Shown: positions 52,937 through 61,404 of the stretch, in pieces
Numbering within the stretch: the stretch's first letter is position 1
Layout: each line of letters opens with the position of its first letter
Assembly: GCA_020632595.1 (NCBI GenBank)
Contig: JACKFF010000016.1
Coordinates: forward strand, 17,197 to 81,196
DNA length: 64,000 bases
Reading direction: 5' to 3'
Origin: Nitrospiraceae bacterium
Lineage (GTDB): Bacteria > Nitrospirota > Nitrospiria > Nitrospirales > UBA8639
Program-made: the position numbers and the translations under genes
The notes under the pieces: generated by a model
Told to the model about the DNA's origin: nothing
Databases searched by the model: none
What the model saw: the letters and a program-made list of their open reading frames with translations, nothing else

Positions 52937-53671
52937 GTGTTAACCAGTCAATGGTATCGTGAAAAGTATCTCCTTGATCGCATGACATTTCGCGATCTAA
53001 GGAGGGCGTACATTCTTTACCCGAGCATTCAGTTATATGCGGTGTTATTGGCTTGCAGTATTATCGGGGCCTTCGTGCTTTTCCCTTATTTTCCTGTTTC
53101 TCCATTTCGTGTGGCAGGAAGTATCGTGGGGACTCTGCTGGCTTACCCATTCGTGGAATATGCTGTACATCGGTTTATTTTACATGGACGATATCTCTAT
53201 CGGTCGCCTTGGACGGCGGCTTTGTGGAAACGGATTCACTATGATCATCACCAGGATCCCAATGATTTGCGGGTGTTGTTCGGAGCAGGTTCAACTACCC
53301 TGCCGACGATTGTTGTGACCACCTTCCCCATTGGAATGAGTCTTGGGGGCTGGGTAGGGGCTGTTCTTTCTTTTGCGACAGGATTGTTGTGTTTTATGGT
53401 GTATGAATTCTGTCATTGCATGCAGCATTTACGTGTGAGTCCTAAGAATAAATTTTTACGGCGGGTCAAGCGACACCATTTACTTCATCATTTTCATAAT
53501 GAAAAAGGAAATTTTGGCATCACGAGTCTGTTCTGTGACCGGATATTTGGAAGTGAGTATGGGAATGCCGAAGAGGTACCCTTCAGTCAGACCGTTTCCA
53601 ATCTGGGCTATGCGGATCAGGAACGATCTCATTATCCCTGGGTGGCCCAACTATCCGAACAGAAGCCATAA
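52937..53671 (+). CDS. fatty acid hydroxylase-superfamily membrane protein
   Basis: A 244-residue integral membrane di-iron hydroxylase of the sterol-desaturase/fatty-acid-hydroxylase family. The histidine clusters are HRFILHG, KRIHYDHHQDP, CHCMQHLR and RRVKRHHLLHHFHNEKG, with hydrophobic segments LYAVLLACSIIGAFVLFPYF, GSIVGTLLAYPFVEYAV and SFATGLLCFMVYEF. It adjoins the candidate ceramide synthase, so it likely hydroxylates the long-chain base or the acyl chain of the sphingolipid. The GTG start at 52937 is well supported by GGAGG. It probably forms an operon with the two genes downstream. Confidence 0.88.
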   Translation: MLTSQWYREKYLLDRMTFRDLRRAYILYPSIQLYAVLLACSIIGAFVLFPYFPVSPFRVAGSIVGTLLAYPFVEYAVHRFILHGRYLYRSPWTAALWKRIHYDHHQDPNDLRVLFGAGSTTLPTIVVTTFPIGMSLGGWVGAVLSFATGLLCFMVYEFCHCMQHLRVSPKNKFLRRVKRHHLLHHFHNEKGNFGITSLFCDRIFGSEYGNAEEVPFSQTVSNLGYADQERSHYPWVAQLSEQKP

Positions 53672-53755
53672 GAGAGGCATGGCCATTCAGAATAGTGATC
53701 ATTTTTCCGTCTCACGAATACCGACTCCCTGGAGTCGGGTAGTGTGCCAAGATGG

Positions 53756-54895
53756 ATGGGGAAAGGCGTCTTGATTCGCATTGAACCGGTCGGCGACCGC
53801 GCCGCCTTCAAAGAATTTATTCGTCTTCCCTGGAAGTTGTACGACTCAGATCCTCATTGGGTTCCACCTCTATGGATTGAGCGACTTCATACTTTTTCCC
53901 GGAAAAATCCGTATTTTCAGCACGCTCGTTGGCAATGTTGGCTAGCCTATCGCGGCCAGGACCCTGTTGGGCGAATCTGTGCCCAGATCGACGACCTGCA
54001 TCTCAACAGGTATCAGGATCAGACCGGGTTTTTTGGCTTGCTTGAAGCAGAGGAGGAGGCCAGTGTCTTTCAGGCGCTGTTCCAGGCTGCGGAATTCTGG
54101 CTTCAGAATCATGGGATGACGAATGTTCGAGGGCCGTTTAATTTGTCCATCAATCAGGAATGTGGTCTGTTGGTCGATGGATTTGATTCACCGCCCATGA
54201 TTATGATGGGCCATGCCAAACCGTACTACGGGCAATTGGTTGAACGAAATGCCTATAAAAAGGCCCAAGATCTTCTAGCCTATCGGATTGGAATTCATTT
54301 TAGTTTTCCCCCCGGAGTGTCTCTATTTCTCAAAAAAGCAAAAACCTCGATGCGTATTCGTTCCCTACGGCGGAAGCATCTGAAAGAGGATTTGGCGATT
54401 ATCAAGGATATTTTCGAAGAGGCCTGGTCAGATAATTGGGGATTTCTTCCATTTACCGATGCCGAATTTGCGGAGATCGGTCAGCAGCTTAAGCTTTTGG
54501 TCGAAGATGATTTTGTGAAGATTGCTGAAATCGATGGAGAGCCCACGGCAATGTTGGTTGCCTTTCCCAATGTACATGAGGTCATTCGAGATCTGAACGG
54601 GAAACTGTTCCCATGGGGGTGGCTAAAAATCTTATGGCGGTTGAAAGCCGCCTATCCCCGGTCAGCTCGGGTTGCCTTAATGGGAGTGCGGAAGCGATTC
54701 CAATCCAGTCCCATGGGGGCGGCGATGGCCTATGGGTTGATTGAAGCTGTGAGGGAAGCTGGTCTTCGTAAAAATATCCAGCAGATCGAAACCTCCTGGA
54801 TTTTGGAAGGGAATAAACGCATGCGCCACATCCTAGAATCACTCGGAGCCGAACCCTACAAGACCTATAGAATTTATGAGAAGCATCTTCAATGA
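53756..54895 (+). CDS. bCerS-like bacterial ceramide synthase (GNAT-type acyltransferase)
   Basis: A protein of about 379 residues resembling the GNAT-fold bacterial ceramide synthase (bCerS) of Caulobacter, which N-acylates the long-chain base. Its opening segment RIEPVGDRAAFKEFIRLPWKLY, then DSDPHWVPPLWIERL, and later NVRGPFNLSINQECGLLVDG, PMIMMGHAKPYYGQLVERN, LMGVRKRFQSSPMGAAMAYGL and SWILEGNKRMRHILESLGAEP fit that protein type (often annotated only as hypothetical or N-acetyltransferase-like). The context of spt, acp and cerR makes ceramide synthase the best call. The start is uncertain: GTG 53744, ATG 53756 or TTG 53771. It lies 84 bases after the hydroxylase. Confidence 0.75.
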   Translation: MGKGVLIRIEPVGDRAAFKEFIRLPWKLYDSDPHWVPPLWIERLHTFSRKNPYFQHARWQCWLAYRGQDPVGRICAQIDDLHLNRYQDQTGFFGLLEAEEEASVFQALFQAAEFWLQNHGMTNVRGPFNLSINQECGLLVDGFDSPPMIMMGHAKPYYGQLVERNAYKKAQDLLAYRIGIHFSFPPGVSLFLKKAKTSMRIRSLRRKHLKEDLAIIKDIFEEAWSDNWGFLPFTDAEFAEIGQQLKLLVEDDFVKIAEIDGEPTAMLVAFPNVHEVIRDLNGKLFPWGWLKILWRLKAAYPRSARVALMGVRKRFQSSPMGAAMAYGLIEAVREAGLRKNIQQIETSWILEGNKRMRHILESLGAEPYKTYRIYEKHLQ

Positions 54896-54922
54896 GTGCC
54901 CAGATCAGTTTCATGAGGACAC

Positions 54923-55732
54923 ATGGGGCTTGAACACCAATCTGTCACGGCTCTGATATTAGCGGGTGCCCGAACCGCTCGAGACCCAGTGGCCCGGATG
55001 GCAGGGGTCGCAAATAAGGTTCTGGCGCAGGTTGGTGGGGAACCTATGATCTCCCGTGTATTAGGGACCTTAGCCCAATCGGACCGAGTGGGAAAAAGAA
55101 TTTTATGCGGGCCTTCCCTGGAAACGGTACAAGATAATTCGTTTTTAGGGACATTAATTGCGTCAGGAGCGGTCCAGTGGGTGGAGCCTGCGCAAGGTCC
55201 GAGTCTCAGCGTTGCGAGGTTTCTAAATGAACATCCTCAGGACTTCCCTGTCCTGGTCACAACGGCGGACCATGCCCTGTTAACGCCAGAGATAGTGAAT
55301 TATTTTCTGCGTGAAACCCAGGAAAAGCAGATGGATGTGGCCGTAGGCCTGGTGCCGTATTCCCTGGTCGTGGCGTCGTATCCTCAATCAAAGCGAACGG
55401 TCACTCGACTGACGGGCGGAGGGTTCTGTGGTTGCAATTTATTTGTCCTCTGTACACCAAAGGCTATACGAATGGTGGAGTTTTGGAGCCGGATTGAGCG
55501 TGAGCGCAAGCATCCTCTTCGCCTGATTCGAACGCTTGGGGGTCTGGCCCTAGTCCGCTATGTGCTGGGTTGGCTATCCCTTGCAGAAGCACTGAGGCGG
55601 CTGGGGCAAAAGCTCAATCTTCATGTGCAAGAAGTGCTGCTTCCGTTTCCTGAAGCGGCCATCGATGTGGATACTCCTGAAGATCTTGCCTTAGCGGAAA
55701 AAATCTTGGCGAAACGACAAGAAACCCTCTAA
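54923..55732 (+). CDS. MobA-like NTP-transferase, candidate head-group nucleotidyltransferase
   Basis: A 269-residue protein of the MobA/GT-A nucleotidyltransferase fold. VTALILAGARTARD and VANKVLAQVGGEPMI are the N-terminal nucleotide-binding segments (Gly-Ala-Arg instead of the usual G-G-x-S-x-R-M-G), VLVTTADHALLTPE gives the metal Asp, and FPEAAIDVDTPEDLALAEK the C-terminal D-x-D. Nearby are a CDP-alcohol phosphotransferase and another nucleotidyltransferase, so it may activate an alcohol phosphate for a lipid head group. It lies 27 bases after the ceramide synthase-like gene on the same strand. A different substrate is possible. Confidence 0.7.
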   Translation: MGLEHQSVTALILAGARTARDPVARMAGVANKVLAQVGGEPMISRVLGTLAQSDRVGKRILCGPSLETVQDNSFLGTLIASGAVQWVEPAQGPSLSVARFLNEHPQDFPVLVTTADHALLTPEIVNYFLRETQEKQMDVAVGLVPYSLVVASYPQSKRTVTRLTGGGFCGCNLFVLCTPKAIRMVEFWSRIERERKHPLRLIRTLGGLALVRYVLGWLSLAEALRRLGQKLNLHVQEVLLPFPEAAIDVDTPEDLALAEKILAKRQETL

Positions 55733-55828
55733 CAGGGAATGGCTGTATGGAGCATCGCAGGTGTTGGCAGATCAGAATTTTCCAACAATCGGCGAGGGTG
55801 AACGATCAAAGAGGGCTTTTCGTGATTG

Positions 55829-56548
55829 CTAATTTTTGAAGAGACGCTCCGCTTGTTCTAAATCAGAGGGATTATCGATCTCAGCCCACTTCAACCCTTT
55901 GATGCAAAAGGTCGACACATGACCCTGTCGGGCTAATTCGTCGATGAGTGATAAGTACCATTGCTTGAGCGCCTCCGGTTTGCGAATGCGTTGGTCTAAG
56001 GTGGAAAGAAATATTTTAGGTCCATTGCCCTGAAATCGTATCATGCCGATGGACTCTCCGTTCACTTGTTCGATGGGAAGGGTTTTGCCAATTCGATCCA
56101 GTTGTGAGCCACGCACAATGACTTTCATGTCGTCAGCATCGTAGCGAATTTTCTCATCGGTTACTAAGGTGATGGGAGAAGAGGGAGCCTGCAACAGACC
56201 ATCAAGAATGGCTGATTCAAATAGGGTATCTCCATTTATTAATAGAAAATCCTGGCTCATGTCGTTCCGAGCCGCCCAACAGCTCATCAAATTATCTGCC
56301 ATCGCAAAAAATGGATTATAGATGGTGCGGACAGAGCCAGAGGCAATTTCGTCGGTCAGAAGCGCTTCAACCTTTTCAGCCCCAAACCCGACCACAATGT
56401 GAATGGAATCGATTCCCGCGCGAAGGAGTGCTTGGATCTGCCGTTTCACAATGGGTAGTCCATTGACAGGAACGGTACATTTGGGTGTATCGGCTGTGTG
56501 CGGGAGTAACCGTTTTCCCTGTCCAGCACTTAAAATTACGGCTTTCAT
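55829..56548 (-). CDS. LicC/sugar-phosphate-type nucleotidyltransferase
   Basis: A 239-residue nucleotidyltransferase. The N-terminal signature AVILSAGQGKRLLPHTADTPKC contains the activating loop; DSIHIVVGFGAEKVEALL, DFLLINGDTLFESAIL (metal Asp) and KWAEIDNPSDLEQAERLF follow. Proteins of this build make CDP-choline, CDP-inositol or NDP-sugars. Given the CDP-alcohol phosphotransferase at 59.1 kb, a CDP-alcohol such as CDP-inositol or CDP-glycerol is a reasonable guess. It is the only minus-strand gene in the 52.9-62.4 kb block, which is notable; it is convergent with the MobA-like gene and divergent from lptF. Confidence 0.8.
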   Translation of the reverse strand: MKAVILSAGQGKRLLPHTADTPKCTVPVNGLPIVKRQIQALLRAGIDSIHIVVGFGAEKVEALLTDEIASGSVRTIYNPFFAMADNLMSCWAARNDMSQDFLLINGDTLFESAILDGLLQAPSSPITLVTDEKIRYDADDMKVIVRGSQLDRIGKTLPIEQVNGESIGMIRFQGNGPKIFLSTLDQRIRKPEALKQWYLSLIDELARQGHVSTFCIKGLKWAEIDNPSDLEQAERLFKN

Positions 56549-56607
56549 CGTTGCAAGTCTCCTAATATGAGATTTTCCATGTGTCCCGTTGGTCTGAGGG
56601 TCGTTTG

Positions 56608-57666
56608 ATGCTAGTCAAATATTTAATTCGCGAAGTCCTGAAGCCATCAGCCGTCGTCTGTGGACTTTTGGTGGCGTTGTTTGCCGGGTATAGTTGGGTC
56701 ACATTTTTAGCTAAAGCCGTCAATGCCCTGTTGCCGGTAAATATGATTCTCACGTTAATTGCGTTAAAAGTGGGAATCGCGCTTGAGGTCCTCATTCCCA
56801 TTTCGTTGTATTTCGGTGTTATTTTAGGGTTTGGCCGATTATATACCGACTCAGAAATGAAAGCGTTTATGGCGTGTGGGGTTAGCCCATATCGGATCCT
56901 CCTTACGGTTTTTTCCCTTTCTTGTTTGGTGGCTGTCCTTGTGAGCATTTTTTCCTTGTACCTTCGTCCATTGGCCTATGAAGAAATCTACCGATTAAGA
57001 GATGAAGGAGAGGCTGGATTTCGTTTGAGCAATTTGGATGCCGGGCATTTTTATGAACGACGTAATGGATCCTTGGTCTTTTTCGCAGAGGATATCGATG
57101 AACAACACCAAAAATTAAATGAGGTGTTTGTGCAAAGTGAACACGGGGAGACCTTGCAAGTCTTTTCAGCAAAGACAGCTCAAGAGCAACTTGATCCCCA
57201 AAGTGGCATCTCGATTCCAGTTCTCTTTGATGGGTTCGAATATAAACTGACAAGGGAGGGGGAGATCAAGCACATTTCTAGTTTTTCACGGATGGCAATT
57301 TATCCTCAGGAGCTTGTGGCGGAGTATAGACGCAAGGCCGAATCCACCCAAAATTTATTACAGTCTGATTCTCGCAAGGATATCACGGAACTGCAATGGA
57401 GGTTTTTAGCCCCTTTTTCGGCTATTCTCATGGGGCTGCTGGGAGTGCCATTGAGTCGCGCTTCCCCGAGGCAGGGCAAATACGCCAAAATTTTTACGGC
57501 CACGGTAATTTTTTCAGTCTATTACTTTACGGGGCTGATGGTAAGAAATCTTGTTGAACAGGGGATACTTCCCATTATTCCGGGCCTTTGGTGGATTGTT
57601 CTTGTCTTGGGAGCCTTATTGGCATATTGGTTGGCGCCCTCGCGATTTATCCGAGGCATGTCCTAA
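56608..57666 (+). CDS. lptF: LptF-type permease of the LPS (or lipid) exporter
   Basis: A 352-residue YjgP/YjgQ-family permease. LptF and LptG together with ATPase LptB drive LPS from the inner membrane to the LptC-A-D bridge. The N-terminal MLVKYLIREVLKPSAVVC, ALEVLIPISLYFGVILGFGRLYTDSEMKAFMACGVSP (the conserved turn) and the C-terminal FLAPFSAILMGLLGVPLSR mark it, with a periplasmic beta-jellyroll between residues ~130 and ~260. The ATG at 56608 has GAGGG seven bases upstream; the open frame begins earlier at 56581. It is followed by lptG. Within a sphingolipid block it may also serve, or be specialised for, sphingolipid export, which is untested. Confidence 0.9.
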   Translation: MLVKYLIREVLKPSAVVCGLLVALFAGYSWVTFLAKAVNALLPVNMILTLIALKVGIALEVLIPISLYFGVILGFGRLYTDSEMKAFMACGVSPYRILLTVFSLSCLVAVLVSIFSLYLRPLAYEEIYRLRDEGEAGFRLSNLDAGHFYERRNGSLVFFAEDIDEQHQKLNEVFVQSEHGETLQVFSAKTAQEQLDPQSGISIPVLFDGFEYKLTREGEIKHISSFSRMAIYPQELVAEYRRKAESTQNLLQSDSRKDITELQWRFLAPFSAILMGLLGVPLSRASPRQGKYAKIFTATVIFSVYYFTGLMVRNLVEQGILPIIPGLWWIVLVLGALLAYWLAPSRFIRGMS

Positions 57667-57761
57667 GAAATTCCGATTCATCCTTTCTCACGGTCCTCAG
57701 ATTTTCTGAACAGAGGCAGTAAGTCCTAAATGGCATATCTGGCTGGTTTCACGATAATTTC

Positions 57762-58832
57762 ATGAAAATTCTCAATAGGTATCTGGCGGTCAGTTTACTA
57801 AAAGGGTATTTCCCTGTGCTGGCGATATTTTTGGCGGTGTTCAGTTTAATCGTCTTTGTTGAAGAGCTGGATGACGTGGGTAAGGGGCGCTATACCTTTT
57901 GGAGCGCTGGTGAGTTTTTGTTGCTGACCCTGCCAACCCGGTTGGTGTTTCTAGCCCCATTTGTGGCGTTGCTAGGGAGCATTATGGCGTTAGGTAGCCT
58001 TGCCAATGGCAGGGAACTCATCGCGATCCAGGCCGCTGGAGTGTCTCCCTACCAAATAGCCTGGTCAGTGATGAAGGTTGGAGCATGTTTTATTATACTC
58101 GTGGGCTTTCTTGAAGAGGTTGTGAATCCTACTCTGGATCAGGAGGCCTATTTTAAGCGATCAATGGCATTGTCGGATTCTGGGGCATATAAGGGAAAGC
58201 AGGGTTTCTGGTTTCGTGATGGAAGACGCTTTATTAGAATTCATCAGATTCGCTATGGAGAGAGTCCAGAAAACCTTGATATTTTTGAATTTAATGATGC
58301 CGGACAATTGGATTTCTATATGCATGCTCAGGAGGCGGAAATTGTCAATCCCCAAAAGTGGACTCTAAAAAATATTAAAAAGCAGGTCATTCACGGATAC
58401 AGTGTTTCCCTGGAGCAGATGGAGAGTCTGGAATGGGATTCTCCTCTTAAACAGAATGAAGTCCGGTTATTGACTCTTCCTTCTTCCACATTGGCTCCCT
58501 CCGAGCTTTACCAATACATGGAAGTCTTAAAACGAAAAAAACAAAATTACCTGAGGTATGAGTTAAGTTTTTGGGACAAAATTTTTATGCCATTGAATAC
58601 CGGGCTTATGATCTTGGTGGCCGTCCCGTTTGTTTTCGGTCCCTTGCGAATGTCTGCAGCAGGGAAGAGGGTATTCATTGGATCCCTGATCGGTCTGGGG
58701 TATTATTTGATGACGGAAATTTCTAAGCATGTTGGCATTCTGTTCGGAGCCTCCCCTCTAATAACCACGGCCGCTCCCTTCCTCCTGTTGTCTCTTGTCA
58801 CGTTTGTGTTATGGCGGCGTTATCTCAATTGA
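57762..58832 (+). CDS. lptG: LptG-type permease of the LPS (or lipid) exporter
   Basis: A 356-residue YjgQ-family permease, partner of LptF. KILNRYLAVSLLKGYFPVL, LLTLPTRLVFLAPFVALLGSIMALGSLANGRELIAIQAAGVSP (the conserved G-x-G-S-P-like turn) and the C-terminal FVFGPLRMSAAGKRVFIGSLIGLGYYLMTEISKHVG are typical. A periplasmic beta-jellyroll lies between residues ~130 and ~255. It is 95 bases after lptF on the same strand. The pair is complete, but lptB, lptC, lptA and lptD are not in this window. As in most bacteria lptF and lptG are adjacent. Confidence 0.92.
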   Translation: MKILNRYLAVSLLKGYFPVLAIFLAVFSLIVFVEELDDVGKGRYTFWSAGEFLLLTLPTRLVFLAPFVALLGSIMALGSLANGRELIAIQAAGVSPYQIAWSVMKVGACFIILVGFLEEVVNPTLDQEAYFKRSMALSDSGAYKGKQGFWFRDGRRFIRIHQIRYGESPENLDIFEFNDAGQLDFYMHAQEAEIVNPQKWTLKNIKKQVIHGYSVSLEQMESLEWDSPLKQNEVRLLTLPSSTLAPSELYQYMEVLKRKKQNYLRYELSFWDKIFMPLNTGLMILVAVPFVFGPLRMSAAGKRVFIGSLIGLGYYLMTEISKHVGILFGASPLITTAAPFLLLSLVTFVLWRRYLN

Positions 58833-59120
58833 AAAATAGTGGAAAGTCGGCATAGAGATCGGGCATGATCAACCGCTATTTCGTTCCCTATGGGAATCTG
58901 ATAATTGTCGATGCTATGTAGGGGTATTTCTTTGATGAGGTATAAGCCATGTTGCAGACAAATTCAGCAATATGCCAGAGGGATTTGTTGGAATGAATGC
59001 CGATTGCATTCAAAGACGGGATTATGGTCGCAAACATTTTTGTTCCCGTCAGTTATTATGGGAGAGTCGGTGGACTCTATTATTCTTTAATGTGTAAGGG
59101 GAATAAGGCGTGGTAGTTCA

Positions 59121-60326
59121 ATGACTGTGTCCGCATATATTATCAATGATCCGAATATCCGTTTGTGGAATTTGACCTCCCGTATCCGGTATCAACGAAT
59201 GTTAAGTCGATTGGGAGTTGGAAATTTTCTTAATAATCTCAACGAGCTTCCATCCGATCATTCGCTTCTGATTATTAGGGGGGATTATTTATTTGATGCG
59301 CGAATATTCTCCTTTCTCTTGAAGCAAACCAATGTTGTCCTGGAGGTGCAGGCTCAAGCCCGGTTATGCCCCGTTGTAGCTCATGTGGAGTCCTCTTTGG
59401 CTTTCGCAACGTGTGATGGGATACAACGAGAATACACACGAAATGTTTCAAATCTGCGATCTGTGACAATGCAGGATCTTTCAACGTCCTTTTCGAACGA
59501 ATTGCGAAAAACTGATCACCCCTATGTGTTCCCCATTCGCGAAAATAACCGCGTAACTTTGGAAGAACATTTATTCACGGGATCGTATAAAGGCGTCACT
59601 GATCTGGTGACGAAGTTTCTTTGGCCTGTTCCGGCTAAATGGGCCACTCGGCTTTGTGCGCTTTGGGGGATTTCGCCAAATCAGGTGACATCGCTGAGCT
59701 TAATACTTGTTATTGCAGCGGGTGTGTTGTTTGCTTTTGGGCAGTTTTTCTGGGGACTTGTCCTGGGCTGGATCATGACGTTTCTCGATACGGTGGACGG
59801 AAAATTAGCTCGAGTAACGGTGACCTCCAGTAAATGGGGGAATATTTTTGATCATGGCATTGATTTAATTCACCCCCCACTTTGGTATTTAGCTTGGGGA
59901 ATAGGTCTTGCCGCATTTGCCCCTTTCCTCTCCTGGTTGACGGTGGAAACCACCATTGGAATCATTATGATCGGATATGTATTGGGACGGATGGTTGAAG
60001 GAATTTTTCAATGGTGGTTGGGGGGATTTGTTATTTTTTGTTGGAAGCCGGTGGATTCCTATTTCAGGCTTGTCACGGCCCGGCGTAATCCTAATCTCAT
60101 CCTCTTAACGGCCAGTCTTCTTTTTGGACGTCCCGATTTGGGTTTGGAGGCTGTGGCCATTTGGACGGTGGGCTCAACCCTGATTCTTATCGCCAGACTT
60201 CTTATGGCGGGTTGGGGGAAAGCCAAGATGGGTTCCCTCACTTCCTGGTTGGCTGAGATTGATCCAGTGAATCGAAATTCCCTGGCAGTCAGAATGTTTA
60301 CCAATCCTCCGGTTAAGATCAAATGA
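59121..60326 (+). CDS. CDP-alcohol phosphotransferase with extra N-terminal domain
   Basis: A 401-residue membrane enzyme. The C-terminal CDP-alcohol phosphotransferase domain (residues ~165-390) has the full signature: D226-G227, A230-R231, G240, D244 and D248 in VDGKLARVTVTSSKWGNIFDHGID. Several membrane helices follow (LSLILVIAAGVLFAFGQFFW; TTIGIIMIGYVLGRMVEGIF). The N-terminal ~155 residues are soluble and resemble a degenerate nucleotidyltransferase (SLLIIRGDYLFDARIFSFLL) without its catalytic loop. Bifunctional inositol-phosphate cytidylyltransferase/phosphotransferases have a similar layout. It probably links a CDP-activated alcohol to a lipid phosphate, possibly ceramide phosphate. 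Start ATG 59121 has an AAGGCG-like site. Confidence 0.83.
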   Translation: MTVSAYIINDPNIRLWNLTSRIRYQRMLSRLGVGNFLNNLNELPSDHSLLIIRGDYLFDARIFSFLLKQTNVVLEVQAQARLCPVVAHVESSLAFATCDGIQREYTRNVSNLRSVTMQDLSTSFSNELRKTDHPYVFPIRENNRVTLEEHLFTGSYKGVTDLVTKFLWPVPAKWATRLCALWGISPNQVTSLSLILVIAAGVLFAFGQFFWGLVLGWIMTFLDTVDGKLARVTVTSSKWGNIFDHGIDLIHPPLWYLAWGIGLAAFAPFLSWLTVETTIGIIMIGYVLGRMVEGIFQWWLGGFVIFCWKPVDSYFRLVTARRNPNLILLTASLLFGRPDLGLEAVAIWTVGSTLILIARLLMAGWGKAKMGSLTSWLAEIDPVNRNSLAVRMFTNPPVKIK

Positions 60327-60433
60327 TCTTTCATGCGGAATTTACACATCTTTACGTCTTGCCCGTATTCCCCAATGTCAATGAATCCTATTTCATCTTT
60401 GCTGTTGTTTGAGGTCGGTCGGACTGGTCTACG

Positions 60434-61399
60434 ATGCACGTGGGGATCCTTCATAATTCGTTAAGTGGTCGAAATAGGCGAAAGCCGGACCTTTTTCAAG
60501 AAATTTACAACAAATATCCAGACGTGCAGCGGGCTTCGGTCAGCACGCCTGCGGACATCCTAGAATCTCTGAAGACGTTTGCTTACCATCAGGTGGATTG
60601 TGTGGTCGTCAATGGCGGGGATGGGACCATTCAAGCCACCATGGGGGCTTTGTTTCATCATCGTCCTTTTGCGGTTATGCCCCGGTTGGCTGTGTTGCCC
60701 GCAGGGACGGCCAATCTGATTGCTGGGGATGTGGGGTTAGGGAAATTTGAATCAAGCACGCTTGATCAATTGTTGGTTCAGGGTGAAGCCTTGACTCCCA
60801 GATTATCTTTTGAAACGCGACCGGTTCTCCGTATACGATTTCCCGAAAACCGCGAACCCCTGTATGGAATGTTTTTCGGGGCTGGAGCGATTTATCATGG
60901 GACCCAACTAGGCCTCGAAACCAAACAGTCGATAGGCCGGTTAGGGGAATGGGGCGCAGGGCTGATTCTGTTAAAATTTTTATTGGCGTTGGCCACCGGG
61001 TCCCGAAAAGGTTTGAATCCGATCACAATGGGTGTGGCAACCGGAGAATCAGCGCCTCTCCAGGATGAGTATTTAGTCTTGCTGGTCACCACCTTGGATC
61101 GCTTATTTTTAGGGATGAAGCCGTTTTGGGGCAGGCAATCCTGGCCTTTACACTATACGAGTCTTCGAGTGCCGTACCGCTATTTGTGGCGTGCCTTACC
61201 GACCTTGTTTCGTGGAAGGACGCATCCTCTAGCAACGACAGAACATGGCTATGTCAGTGAAAATCTCTCTGAGCTTCGTTTGGTGTTTAACAGTGGATTT
61301 GTCTTGGATGGCGAAGTGTACGCGTCTTCAATGCCTGAAAAGCCTCTAACACTGGATTCTCCCGGCGAGCTGTCATTTGTGCGGTTGAAGACTCAATAA
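60434..61399 (+). CDS. diacylglycerol/ceramide-kinase family lipid kinase
   Basis: A 321-residue DAGK-catalytic-domain protein. The N-terminal lobe reads MHVGILHNSLSGRNRRK, then the nucleotide-binding VVVNGGDGTIQATM (GGDGT at residues 61-65) and LAVLPAGTANLIAGDVGL, with the C-terminal beta domain ending VFNSGFVLDGEVY. The family phosphorylates lipids such as diacylglycerol, sphingosine or ceramide. CpgB in Caulobacter, a ceramide kinase, belongs to it, so ceramide phosphorylation is a reasonable prediction next to the sphingolipid genes. It starts 107 bases after the CDP-alcohol phosphotransferase. The position of a lipid kinase next to a CDP-alcohol transferase suggests a two-step head-group pathway. 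Confidence 0.88.
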   Translation: MHVGILHNSLSGRNRRKPDLFQEIYNKYPDVQRASVSTPADILESLKTFAYHQVDCVVVNGGDGTIQATMGALFHHRPFAVMPRLAVLPAGTANLIAGDVGLGKFESSTLDQLLVQGEALTPRLSFETRPVLRIRFPENREPLYGMFFGAGAIYHGTQLGLETKQSIGRLGEWGAGLILLKFLLALATGSRKGLNPITMGVATGESAPLQDEYLVLLVTTLDRLFLGMKPFWGRQSWPLHYTSLRVPYRYLWRALPTLFRGRTHPLATTEHGYVSENLSELRLVFNSGFVLDGEVYASSMPEKPLTLDSPGELSFVRLKTQ

Positions 61400-61404
61400 C
61401 GGTA

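Noticed and set aside
59121..60326. Calling the CDP-alcohol phosphotransferase an inositol-phosphate ceramide synthase
   Set aside because: The signature shows the reaction type only; neither the CDP-alcohol nor the acceptor can be read from the sequence, and no inositol-phosphate synthase gene lies in the window.
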